Shown piece by piece: positions 24,540-32,038 of a stretch of DNA of 34,331 nucleotides. Both the position numbers and the translations under genes were made by a program. The stretch is from positions 1 to 34,331 of the forward strand of contig JANXUB010000122.1 of assembly GCA_025352105.1 (NCBI GenBank), read 5' to 3'. Every line of letters starts with the position of its first letter. Positions within the stretch are counted from its first letter, which is position 1. The notes under the pieces were generated by a model. It saw only the letters and a list, made by a program, of their open reading frames with translations, made no database searches and was not told the origin of the DNA. The stretch is from Burkholderiales bacterium (GTDB lineage: Bacteria; Pseudomonadota; Gammaproteobacteria; Burkholderiales; Casimicrobiaceae).

Positions 24540-25610
24540 TTAGCGCGCGTCGTAGCTCAGCTTCACAACCGGCGTGATCGGATGCGACTGGCAGGTCAGC
24601 ACAAAGCCGCGATCCACTTCATGTTGCTCAAGCGTGTAGTTCGCGTCCATACGAACCTCGCCTTGCAGCACCTGGGCGCGGCAGGTACAGCACACGCCCG
24701 CCTTGCAGGCGTAGGGCACATCGATTCCTGCACGCAACACGATGTCGAGCACCGAATCCTCGCGATAGGGAACGACCAGCTCGCGCTCGATGCCATCGGC
24801 AACCACCGTTACCTTTGCGCCATCGCCACTGCTCGCGTCGCGCTGTAGACGCGGCTGCACGCCCGTGGGTGCGCCAAACAATTCTTTGTGAATACCCTCG
24901 GCAGAAATGCCCGCCAATTCGCAAGCTTCGACGCACGACGTGATCATGTCGTTCGGGCCGCAGATGTAGACGTGATCCAATTTTTTCGGATCGATCAACG
25001 TAGCAAAGAGCTGCGTAAGCTTTGCGCCGTCAAGGCGTCCGTTGGCCGTTGGCGCTTCCTGAATCTCGCCGGAGAGCGTGTGAATTAACTGAAATCGCGT
25101 CAGATATTGATCGCGCAGATCCTCGATCGGCTCTTTGAAAATGATGTCCTTCACTCGACGGTTGCCGTAGACGAGCGTGACGTTCGTCGTGCTTTGCGTT
25201 TCCAGCAAGGTCGTGAGGATTGACAGGATCGGCGTGATACCGCTTCCCGCTGCTAGCAGCAGCACATTGCGCGGTGCGGCACCGTCGGATGGGTATTTGA
25301 AATGACCATCCGGGGGCAACACGTCAATGGTTTCGCCCGCGCGCAGCAGCGCATGCGCCCATTGCGAGAACATGCCGTCTTCCACGCGCTTGATCGCAAC
25401 ACGCCACTCGTCGTGATGCGGTGCGGAGCACAACGAATACGAACGACGCAACTGCTGATCGCCCACCTCGGCACGCAGCGTGACGTATTGACCGGAGCGA
25501 TATGAAAAGGTCGCTTTCAGCTCGTCTGGAATCGCGAACGCGACTGAAATGCAGTCCGCTGTTTCGCGCCGAACATCCTTGATTTCAAGCGGGTAGAAAT
25601 GTTGAGCCAT
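24540..25610 (-). CDS. paaE: Phenylacetyl-CoA 1,2-epoxidase reductase subunit
   Basis: NAD(P)H-dependent flavo-iron-sulfur reductase that feeds electrons to the PaaAC di-iron oxygenase. The 356 aa show a ferredoxin-reductase part (RRSYSLCSAP for FAD; LLAAGSGITPILSIL and YICGPNDMI for the nucleotide) and a C-terminal plant-type [2Fe-2S] domain (YACKAGVCCTCRAQV, with the last Cys in VLTCQSHP). The ATG at 25610 comes 7 bp after the paaC stop. In most paa operons paaD lies between paaC and paaE; here there is no room for it. Confidence 0.95.
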   Translation of the reverse strand: MAQHFYPLEIKDVRRETADCISVAFAIPDELKATFSYRSGQYVTLRAEVGDQQLRRSYSLCSAPHHDEWRVAIKRVEDGMFSQWAHALLRAGETIDVLPPDGHFKYPSDGAAPRNVLLLAAGSGITPILSILTTLLETQSTTNVTLVYGNRRVKDIIFKEPIEDLRDQYLTRFQLIHTLSGEIQEAPTANGRLDGAKLTQLFATLIDPKKLDHVYICGPNDMITSCVEACELAGISAEGIHKELFGAPTGVQPRLQRDASSGDGAKVTVVADGIERELVVPYREDSVLDIVLRAGIDVPYACKAGVCCTCRAQVLQGEVRMDANYTLEQHEVDRGFVLTCQSHPITPVVKLSYDAR

Positions 25611-25617
25611 GACTAAA

Positions 25618-26337
25618 TCACCACACCGCGTTGGGATGTTGACGCGCCAGCGACTGCATTTCTGTGAGCAGTGTCACGCGATCAGGATGCGATGAATTTG
25701 GCGTCGACGCAGCACCCATCGGCGGCATCGTCATCGTGGCCTTAGTGAAGGTCGTTGTAACGATGCTTAACCACGCGTCTCGCCGCGCAGTTCGCGCCGT
25801 ACCGTCTATTTCAACGTCGAGCAGTTCTCCGCAGCGCGGCCACAAGGAAGCGACGGCGGCTTCGATCCGCCGTCGCGACTCGGGCGTGCCGTCGCCAAAT
25901 CGAACAACCCAGTCGTGCGCATGCCGAAGCTGCATACGAGCTTCTTTGGACGCGTTCGTCGCAATCGCCGCGACCTGCCGATCAGCGCCTTTTTCCAGCG
26001 CTTCCCAGACCGGGACAAACCACGCCGCCAGCAAGAACGAGCGCAAAATGGTTTGCGCGTAATCACCGTTCGCCAATTCTGCTAACGACAGGTTACGAAA
26101 CTCGTGCGGATCGCGAAAGTAAGCGAGCGCGTCCTCAGTCGTCGGTGGCGTTCTGCGGTGAGCCACCAGTTGCAGCAGCGCACGCGCCTGGCCGATGACA
26201 TCGAGTGCTGTGTTGGTGAGCGCAATATCCTCTTCGAGCGCGGGACCGTGGCCGCACCATTCGGAGAGCCGATGGCCCCACAGCAGGCAGGTGTCGGCTA
26301 ACGTCAGGAGACTTGTTTCAGGAATCGCGTTCGACAT
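25618..26337 (-). CDS. paaC: Phenylacetyl-CoA 1,2-epoxidase structural subunit
   Basis: Ferritin-like partner of PaaA in the epoxidase that makes ring-1,2-epoxyphenylacetyl-CoA; it lacks its own iron site. The 239 aa contain LLWGHRLSEWCGHGPALEEDIALTN (in part) at the start, then IGQARALLQLVA, DPHEFRNLSLAELANGDYA (in part) and KEARMQLRHAHDWVVRFGDGT, all typical. The ATG at 26337 is separated from paaB by 146 bp that hold an inserted repeat element; the rest of the operon is tightly packed. Confidence 0.94.
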   Translation of the reverse strand: MSNAIPETSLLTLADTCLLWGHRLSEWCGHGPALEEDIALTNTALDVIGQARALLQLVAHRRTPPTTEDALAYFRDPHEFRNLSLAELANGDYAQTILRSFLLAAWFVPVWEALEKGADRQVAAIATNASKEARMQLRHAHDWVVRFGDGTPESRRRIEAAVASLWPRCGELLDVEIDGTARTARRDAWLSIVTTTFTKATMTMPPMGAASTPNSSHPDRVTLLTEMQSLARQHPNAVW

Positions 26338-26375
26338 TCAGAGCATCAATTGAGGTGAAACGGTGTGCGTAGCGG

Positions 26376-26466
26376 GTAGGGTGTGCATCAAAATGCGCAC
26401 CGTCGTTTGCGCTTCAACATTCTGCGATAGGAGGGCTGATGGTACGCACTGTGGTGCACACCCTAC
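26376..26466. repeat. Dispersed ~91-bp repeat with terminal inverted arms, copy 1 (paaB/paaC gap)
   Basis: Perfect 11-bp terminal inverted arms GTAGGGTGTGC (26376-26386) and GCACACCCTAC (26456-26466). Just inside are GCATCAAAATGCGCACC on the left and GGTACGC...TGGTGCAC on the right. The ends match the copy at 33571-33659 while the middles differ. It splits paaB from paaC in an operon otherwise joined by overlap or 7-bp gaps, so it looks like an insertion (REP or MITE-like). No coding capacity. Confidence 0.75.
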
Positions 26467-26483
26467 GCCTTCGCTATCAGCGG

Positions 26484-26780
26484 CTACATGTGCCCAATTT
26501 CCTCAGGAATATCGTAGAACGTCGGATGCCGATAAATCTTTGAAGCCATCGGATCGAAATTGTCGGCCTTCTGGTCTGGGTCGCTCGCAGTGATCGCGTT
26601 CGACGGGACGACCCAGATGCTCACGCCCTCTTGTCGACGCGTGTACACATCTCGCGCAAGGGTCACGGCATGGGCAGGATCGCTGGCGTGAAGGCTACCG
26701 ACATGTTTGTGATCCAGGCCTTGCTTGTTGCGAATGAACACCTCAAATAACGGCCAGGCCGATCCAGATTGCGGGCTCAT
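26484..26780 (-). CDS. paaB: Phenylacetyl-CoA 1,2-epoxidase subunit PaaB
   Basis: Small subunit that bridges or stabilises the PaaAC oxygenase. The 98 aa match the family: [20 protein letters not shown] near the start, then [20 protein letters not shown] and the end [18 protein letters not shown]. The start overlaps the paaA stop by 4 nt (26777-26780), so the two are probably translationally coupled. Confidence 0.95.
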   Translation of the reverse strand: MSPQSGSAWPLFEVFIRNKQGLDHKHVGSLHASDPAHAVTLARDVYTRRQEGVSIWVVPSNAITASDPDQKADNFDPMASKIYRHPTFYDIPEEIGHM

Positions 26781-27799
26781 GCTGCGATCCTAACCGACGC
26801 CGCCGAAACCGCACGTCTAGCGCGTTTGTCAGCATGCGCAGCAGCAGCCTCGCGCACCCAGCCACCGTCGTCAAAGGCCTGAACGCGATCATTCAGGCGC
26901 TCTGCGTTGCACGGGCCGTCGCCTTTCACCACGCGCCAGAACTCGTTCCAGTCGATTGGGCCAAAGTCGTAGTGCCCGCGATCAGCATTCCATTTGAGGA
27001 GCGCGTCGGGCAGAGTGAGCCCGAGGAACGCTGCCTGCGGTACCGTCACATCAACAAACCGTTGCCGCAGGTCATCATTGCTGATGCGCTTGATACCCCA
27101 GGCGCTGGCCTGCCCCGTGTGCTCGGAATCGCTGTCGTGCGGGCCGAACATCATGAGCGTCGGCCACCACCAGCGGTTGACCGATTCCTGCGCCATTTGC
27201 TTCTGCGCCGCCGTGCCCTCGCACAAGGCGCGCACGATGTCGAAACCCTGGCGCTGATGAAAGGACTCTTCTTTACAAACGCGAATCATGGCGCGCGCGT
27301 ACGGCCCGTAGCTGCATCGGCACAGCGGCACCTGATTCATGATCGCGGCACCGTCGACCAGCCAGCCAATGGTGCCGATGTCGGCCCAGCTATCGGTGGG
27401 GTAGTTGAAGATGCTGGAATACTTGGCTTTGCCGGAATGCAAAGCGTCCACCAGATCGTCGCGACTCGCTCCAAGGGTTTCAGCCGCCGAGTAAAGATAG
27501 AGGCCGTGTCCGCCCTCGTCCTGCACTTTCGCAAGCAAAATTTCTTTCCGCTTGAGTGACGGCGCGCGCGTGATCCAGTTGCCTTCCGGCAGCATCCCGA
27601 CGACTTCCGAATGTGCGTGCTGCGAGATTTGACGAATCAGGCTTTTCCGGTAGTCCTCCGGCATTTCGTCCTGCGGCTCAATTTTTTCGTCACGAGCGAT
27701 GCGCGCGAGGAAATTCGCTTCGGCGGGGGAAGCGCCATGGGCGTGAGGTGCCGCTTGCTGTGCTGCGATGTCGGGTACATCTAGGGCTTGGGTGTACAT
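26777..27799 (-). CDS. paaA: Phenylacetyl-CoA 1,2-epoxidase catalytic subunit
   Basis: Di-iron oxygenase subunit that epoxidises the aromatic ring of phenylacetyl-CoA. The 340 aa include the iron-ligand motifs in [19 protein letters not shown] (ExxH) and [16 protein letters not shown] (ExxH), plus [15 protein letters not shown]. The N-terminus is somewhat longer than the E. coli protein and carries an Ala/His-rich leader. The ATG at 27799 has an AAGGGA ribosome site 6 nt upstream and a sigma70-like promoter further up containing a PaaR-like palindrome. First gene of paaA-B-C-E. Confidence 0.96.
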   Translation of the reverse strand: MYTQALDVPDIAAQQAAPHAHGASPAEANFLARIARDEKIEPQDEMPEDYRKSLIRQISQHAHSEVVGMLPEGNWITRAPSLKRKEILLAKVQDEGGHGLYLYSAAETLGASRDDLVDALHSGKAKYSSIFNYPTDSWADIGTIGWLVDGAAIMNQVPLCRCSYGPYARAMIRVCKEESFHQRQGFDIVRALCEGTAAQKQMAQESVNRWWWPTLMMFGPHDSDSEHTGQASAWGIKRISNDDLRQRFVDVTVPQAAFLGLTLPDALLKWNADRGHYDFGPIDWNEFWRVVKGDGPCNAERLNDRVQAFDDGGWVREAAAAHADKRARRAVSAASVRIAA

Positions 27800-27856
27800 G
27801 GATATCCCTTTTTAGAAACACGACTAACAGGCCGTACGGGCTTGAATTGGACACGG

Positions 27857-27885
27857 ATAGTATTCCCGACCGACCGGTCAGTCAA
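27857..27885 (-). promoter_or_regulatory. paaA promoter with PaaR-like operator in the spacer
   Basis: On the minus strand TTGACT (27885-27880), a 17-bp spacer, and TACTAT (27862-27857) form a good sigma70 promoter about 58 bp before the paaA ATG. The imperfect palindrome ACTGACC-GGTC-GGTCGGG (27882-27865) fills the spacer. The same geometry (7-8-bp arms, 4-bp centre, GACC/GGTC core) occurs before paaH, supporting a shared TetR-type operator. Confidence 0.75.
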
Positions 27886-28152
27886 CTATACGATCACGGG
27901 GGGCATTTCAGGCTGCGACGCGAAAGCCGCCGATTGGAAAGCTGCCGAGAGCAATAGCAGATTAATCATCAAACAACCCACCCGCACAGGTAGGATCAAC
28001 CACGATGCTTTGCTTCACGAATATGACAAATACAGCTAGCATCGCACGATAATTACGGCGCGTCGTACGCACGACCGCGTTGCAAACCCATATGGATACA
28101 AGTAGCGCCTGAACTGCGAGGCGCCCGGATACACCACAAGCATGGAGGTTGG
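27886..28152. other. Divergent gap between paaA and the GGDEF-EAL gene
   Basis: No gene was recognised here. A possible plus-strand promoter is ATGACA-N19-GATAAT, ending near 28053, with a spacer longer than usual. A hairpin GCGCCT-GAACTGCG-AGGCGC (28105-28124) follows in the leader. GGAGG at 28144-28148 precedes the GTG start at 28153 by 4 nt. Small open frames in the stretch have no recognisable family. Confidence 0.4.
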
Positions 28153-30921
28153 GTGTCAGAGTCACGTATCGCTCGTTTGGCAAAGGTTCCGTTTGGTGAA
28201 AACGAACCCTTGTTGCATCGCGCCCTGGAAGCGGGCGGCATTGGGTTGTGGGACTACTTCCCTTCGAGCGGCCTGATCGACCTGTATCACAACGTTATTT
28301 CGTTCCAGACACTCAAACCGGGTCGCTACTACGGGCCCTTGGCCGAGTTCACCGAACACATTTTGGTCGACGACCGCGAGACCATCGAGCGCTTGCTGCA
28401 CGACTGTGCGGAGGGTGCGCCAACGGTCGAAGCTGAATTTCGCATCCTGACACAAGCCGGTAAGATCGTCTGGCTGCTATGCCGTGGGCAACGCACTGTG
28501 CTAAGTGACGGCGAGCCGCGCTATGTCGGTACGCTGTCGGACGTCAGCGCCAGTGCCGAGCGTGAACTCAAACTGCTTGCCTACCATGAGTCGCTCTTTT
28601 CTTTGGCGCGCAACCCGCTGGTGGTTGATCGTGCTGATTTCCAGAAAGCTGCAAAGCAAATCATCTCTCAGGCAGCCACGACTTTGTGCGTCGCACGGGG
28701 CGGTTTGTGGCGTTTTTCGGACGACCTCACGAGCCTCGATTGTCTGTATCAATACGACGCAAGAGACCGGGGCGCATCAACGGCGTCGGAAAATGAAACC
28801 GTCGCCGTAACGCTATTGGCCAGCGACTTCCCGACCTATTTTGCCGCCATCTCCCAACGCCGAAGTTTCGCGGTCGCAAACGCAAGAACCGATCCGTCAT
28901 TGCATGAATTTGCTGCCACTTACCTGCCGCAAACGGGCGTGCGCGCGCTTCTAGATGTACCGGTGTTTGATCATGGCCAATTGTGGGGTGTAGTGTGCTT
29001 TGAGGACTGCGAGAACGAGCGCGCCTGGGATAGCGACGCCGAGGCTTTTGCCAGTTCTGCGGTCGACCTGCTCTCGCTCGCGCACGAAGTCTCGCAACGC
29101 GCAAAATCGGAAGCGGAACTCGCGTCCACTCGAGAGCGGCATCGCGCGTTCATTCAGGCGAGTCACGACTCGATCTGGTCGGTGGACATTAAAGTTCCCA
29201 TCGATACGACGCTCCCGCTCGACGCACAGATTTCTGCGCTGCGCGAGCATGCCTACATTGACGACGCCAACGATGCGTTCACGCGCGACTATCACCTGGA
29301 GCCGCAGCGGGTGATTGGTCGCCGCCTGTTCGGGTTTATGCCCGAGTTGTTCAAAGGCTCGTCACTGCGCGACTGGATTAATCGCGGCTATCGCCTGAGC
29401 GAGCGCGAGCTGCGCCTGCGCGTTAAAGGCGAGGAACATCATTGGCTCTCGCTAACATTGCTCGGCGTGGTGGAAGACGGCAAGCTCGTGCGTATTTGGG
29501 GCGCGCGCCGCAACATCACGGATCGTAAGCGATACCAGTCACTGCTCGAACATCTGGCTTTCCGCGATCCGTTGACCGGTTTACTCAATCGCCAGCGTTT
29601 GGTCAGCGAGGTCAATGAATTGATTGATTGCGGAAAGACTGCCGCGTTCGGCGCGCCGAACGCGACTTTCGGTGCCGTCGCGACATTATTGCTGCTCGAT
29701 TTAAATCAATTTAAGGATGTAAACGACACCCTCGGTCACGGCGCCGGAGACGAAGTGCTGCGACAGATGAAGGCGCGCTTCGACGTGGCGTTGGTCAATG
29801 AGAACGCCATCGCGGCGCGACTTGGCGGCGACGAGTTTGGCGTCTTCGTGCGTGGCGTAGGCACCGCAGAGGGTGCCATGCGCGTAGGACAGTCGATCAC
29901 CGAGGCGCTGGCTGCACCGTTCGTCATCGGGGGCGGCAAATTTCATGTCTCGGCCAGTATCGGTGCGGCGATTTATCCCACGCACGGCTCGAACTTCTCC
30001 GAGCTATCGCGCTCAGCCGACGAGGCGATGTATCACGCCAAACAAACCGGCGGCGGCGTGCGCTTGTTTAGCCGCAATACGGTCGTGTTCGAGCGGCGCA
30101 AACTCTTGTTGCTAGCCGATTTGCCCGAGGCAATTGATCGCGGCGAGCTGACGCTCGAATTTCAACCGATCATCAATTGCCTGACGCGGCGACCGGTGCG
30201 GATGGAGGCGCTGGTGCGCTGGAATCACCCTGAATACGGTCGTCTCACCGCGCAGGATTTTGTGTACAAAGCCGAAATGTCCGACTCCATCCGCGTGCTC
30301 ACGCGCTGGGTAATCGAGCAGGCATTGCAGGCTGCGCGCGACTGGCAGCCCGTAGCGCCCGGCATCGGCGTGGCGATCAATATCTCGCCGCGATTGCTCG
30401 GCGACAGCAGCATCGTTGCGCATTTGCAGGCGAGCATCCAGAAGTTTGGTTTATCGGCCCGACTGGTTGATCTCGAAATCACCGAGACTTCGTTAATCCA
30501 CAATCCAGATCGGGCGGCGCAGGTGCTGTCCGACTGTCGCGCGCTGGGTTTCTCCATTTTGATTGATGATTACGGCGTGGGCTTTTGCTCGCTGGCTTAC
30601 TTGCGTCGTTTGCCGCTCAAGGGGCTCAAGATGGACGCGTCGTTTGTGTCCCGCGTGACCGAGAGCACCGAGGACGCGGTGATCGTGCAGTCCACCATCA
30701 CGCTCGCTCACAATCTGGGCCTCACCGTAGTCGCAGAAGGCGTCGAGGATGCCGCAACACTCGGCTTTCTTGAATTTCACGGCTGCGATTTCGCACAGGG
30801 CTTCGATATTTCACGACCGATGCCCATTGCCGAGACGCTGGTCTGGCTGAAAGAAGAAGCGAAGACGACTGCCACGCCCGCGTCACCGAATTTGCCACCG
30901 CCGCTGCGCGTGGTGAACTGA
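28153..30921 (+). CDS. c-di-GMP signalling protein, PAS-GAF-PAS-GGDEF-EAL
   Basis: Predicted cytoplasmic sensor that makes and/or breaks cyclic di-GMP; 922 aa, no membrane segment. Domains: PAS-like (20-135, ALEAGGIGLWDYFPSSG), GAF-like (150-310, LLDVPVFDHGQLWGVVCFED), PAS-like (325-455, FIQASHDSIWSVD), GGDEF (470-630) and EAL (650-905). The synthase motif is intact (AARLGGDEFGVF), but the RxxD inhibitory site upstream is absent (VNEN). The phosphodiesterase motifs are intact: MEALVRW, INISPR, EITET, DDYGVGFCSLAYL, LKMDASFV, VVAEGVED. GTG start at 28153 with GGAGG 4 nt upstream. It diverges from paaA and precedes paaG by 69 bp. Confidence 0.9.
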   Translation: MSESRIARLAKVPFGENEPLLHRALEAGGIGLWDYFPSSGLIDLYHNVISFQTLKPGRYYGPLAEFTEHILVDDRETIERLLHDCAEGAPTVEAEFRILTQAGKIVWLLCRGQRTVLSDGEPRYVGTLSDVSASAERELKLLAYHESLFSLARNPLVVDRADFQKAAKQIISQAATTLCVARGGLWRFSDDLTSLDCLYQYDARDRGASTASENETVAVTLLASDFPTYFAAISQRRSFAVANARTDPSLHEFAATYLPQTGVRALLDVPVFDHGQLWGVVCFEDCENERAWDSDAEAFASSAVDLLSLAHEVSQRAKSEAELASTRERHRAFIQASHDSIWSVDIKVPIDTTLPLDAQISALREHAYIDDANDAFTRDYHLEPQRVIGRRLFGFMPELFKGSSLRDWINRGYRLSERELRLRVKGEEHHWLSLTLLGVVEDGKLVRIWGARRNITDRKRYQSLLEHLAFRDPLTGLLNRQRLVSEVNELIDCGKTAAFGAPNATFGAVATLLLLDLNQFKDVNDTLGHGAGDEVLRQMKARFDVALVNENAIAARLGGDEFGVFVRGVGTAEGAMRVGQSITEALAAPFVIGGGKFHVSASIGAAIYPTHGSNFSELSRSADEAMYHAKQTGGGVRLFSRNTVVFERRKLLLLADLPEAIDRGELTLEFQPIINCLTRRPVRMEALVRWNHPEYGRLTAQDFVYKAEMSDSIRVLTRWVIEQALQAARDWQPVAPGIGVAINISPRLLGDSSIVAHLQASIQKFGLSARLVDLEITETSLIHNPDRAAQVLSDCRALGFSILIDDYGVGFCSLAYLRRLPLKGLKMDASFVSRVTESTEDAVIVQSTITLAHNLGLTVVAEGVEDAATLGFLEFHGCDFAQGFDISRPMPIAETLVWLKEEAKTTATPASPNLPPPLRVVN

Positions 30922-30990
30922 CCGCGAACGCGGCTTTTGCGATAGCTGTGTTCGCAGCTACCATGACGCCTTGCTTCTGAAGGCATCAGC

Positions 30991-31776
30991 ATGACGTTCA
31001 ACACCATCGAATACCGCTGCGTCGACGCAGCGGCGCGCATCACGCTCAACCGCCCGGATCGCATGAACTCGTTCACTCAAGTCATGCACGACGAGCTTCG
31101 AACGGCGCTTGCTCGCGTGCAAAGCGATGGCGCGCGCGTGCTCGTGTTCACAGGCGCAGGACGCGGCTTTTGCGCCGGACAGGACTTGAATGACCGCGCT
31201 GTAGCGCCGGGCCAAGCGGTTGATCTCGGCGAATCGGTTGAGAAAAACTATGCGCCGCTGGTGAAGGCGATTCGCGCTTTGCCGATCCCGGTGATTGCAG
31301 CGGTAAACGGTGTGGCGGCGGGTGCGGGTTGCAATTTCGCGCTCGCCTGTGATCTGGTGATCGCGACCGAAAGCGCGAGTTTTTTGCAGCCGTTTTGTAA
31401 GCTGGGTTTGATTCCTGATACCGGCGGATCGTATTTTTTGCCACGCCTTGTCGGAACGCAACGGGCGATGGGGCTGGCGCTCCTCGGTGACAAACTAACT
31501 GCTAAACGTGCGGCGGAAATCGGGCTGATTTTTGAATGTGTGGCGGATGCCGAATTTGCTGCTCGCATCGAAGCCGTTGCCGCGCAACTGGCAACCGGCC
31601 CGACGCTCGGCTATGCCCGCACCAAGGAGGCTATCTACGCCAGCCCGAACAACACGCTTGATGCGCAGCTCGCGCTTGAAGGCAGCCTGATGCGTGAGTG
31701 CGGATTCTCGGAGGATTACCGTGAGGGCGTGGCGGCGTTTAAAGAGAAACGAGCGGCGGTTTTTACGGGGCGATAA
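30991..31776 (+). CDS. paaG: 1,2-epoxyphenylacetyl-CoA isomerase (crotonase family)
   Basis: Converts the ring epoxide to oxepin-CoA and also shifts the double bond of dehydroadipyl-CoA. The 261-aa crotonase has the oxyanion segments GRGFCAGQDLNDRA and NGVAAGAGCNFALACD. The first hydratase Glu is replaced by Asn (GCNF), while LGLIPDTGGSYFLPRLVG keeps the catalytic Asp of isomerases; this separates it from paaF. The ATG at 30991 has GAAGG 7 nt upstream. It follows the GGDEF-EAL gene and precedes paaH after a 262-bp gap. Confidence 0.92.
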   Translation: MTFNTIEYRCVDAAARITLNRPDRMNSFTQVMHDELRTALARVQSDGARVLVFTGAGRGFCAGQDLNDRAVAPGQAVDLGESVEKNYAPLVKAIRALPIPVIAAVNGVAAGAGCNFALACDLVIATESASFLQPFCKLGLIPDTGGSYFLPRLVGTQRAMGLALLGDKLTAKRAAEIGLIFECVADAEFAARIEAVAAQLATGPTLGYARTKEAIYASPNNTLDAQLALEGSLMRECGFSEDYREGVAAFKEKRAAVFTGR

Positions 31777-31822
31777 CGACTGTTTCGCAGGTCGAGTTTG
31801 ACCATCAACTTTTTCGTGTAGG

Positions 31823-31901
31823 CGCTATTTATCAGGGGCTAGCGGCTATTTTTATATGAAGTCAACTATTTGACTAATTGACCGTCAGCCCCTGTATAGC
31901 G
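31823..31901. repeat. Imperfect ~80-bp palindrome between paaG and paaH
   Basis: Nested inverted pairs share a centre near 31863: CGCTAT (31823-31828) with ATAGCG (31896-31901), CAGGGGCT (31833-31840) with AGCCCCTG (31887-31894), and GTCAA-CTAT-TTGAC (31861-31874) inside. The region is more AT-rich than its neighbours. No U-run follows, so it is not a simple terminator. It could be a MITE or REP remnant or a large operator. Confidence 0.55.
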
Positions 31902-31933
31902 GTCGTCATATGAAAAAGCTGATTCTTCAGAGT

Positions 31934-31963
31934 CTGAAAACCGACCAAGCGGTCGGTTATGTT
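31934..31963 (+). promoter_or_regulatory. paaH promoter with PaaR-like operator
   Basis: AACCGACC-AAGC-GGTCGGTT (31939-31958) is a perfect 8-bp inverted repeat with a 4-bp centre, matching the paaA operator pattern. It lies between a weak -35 (CTGAAA, 31934-31939) and a weak -10 (TATGTT, 31958-31963), spacer 18 bp. It sits about 80 bp before the paaH ATG. Confidence 0.7.
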
Positions 31964-32038
31964 TTACAGCTCGGGTAGCATCCCGAACCACACCCGAACG
32001 TACTCATTCGCCGTCATATTTCGGAGCCATTTCACAAC

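Noticed and set aside
23657..24577. 306-codon plus-strand frame across paaR and its upstream repeat
   Set aside because: Antisense to a clear TetR gene, rich in Arg/His/Gln low-complexity sequence, and runs through REP hairpins.
26376..26466. CRISPR repeat
   Set aside because: Only two distant copies with inverted ends and variable centres; no regularly spaced array and no cas genes.
31823..31901. Integron attC or IS end
   Set aside because: No attC core sites (GTTRRRY-type), no integrase or transposase and no flanking target duplication were recognised.
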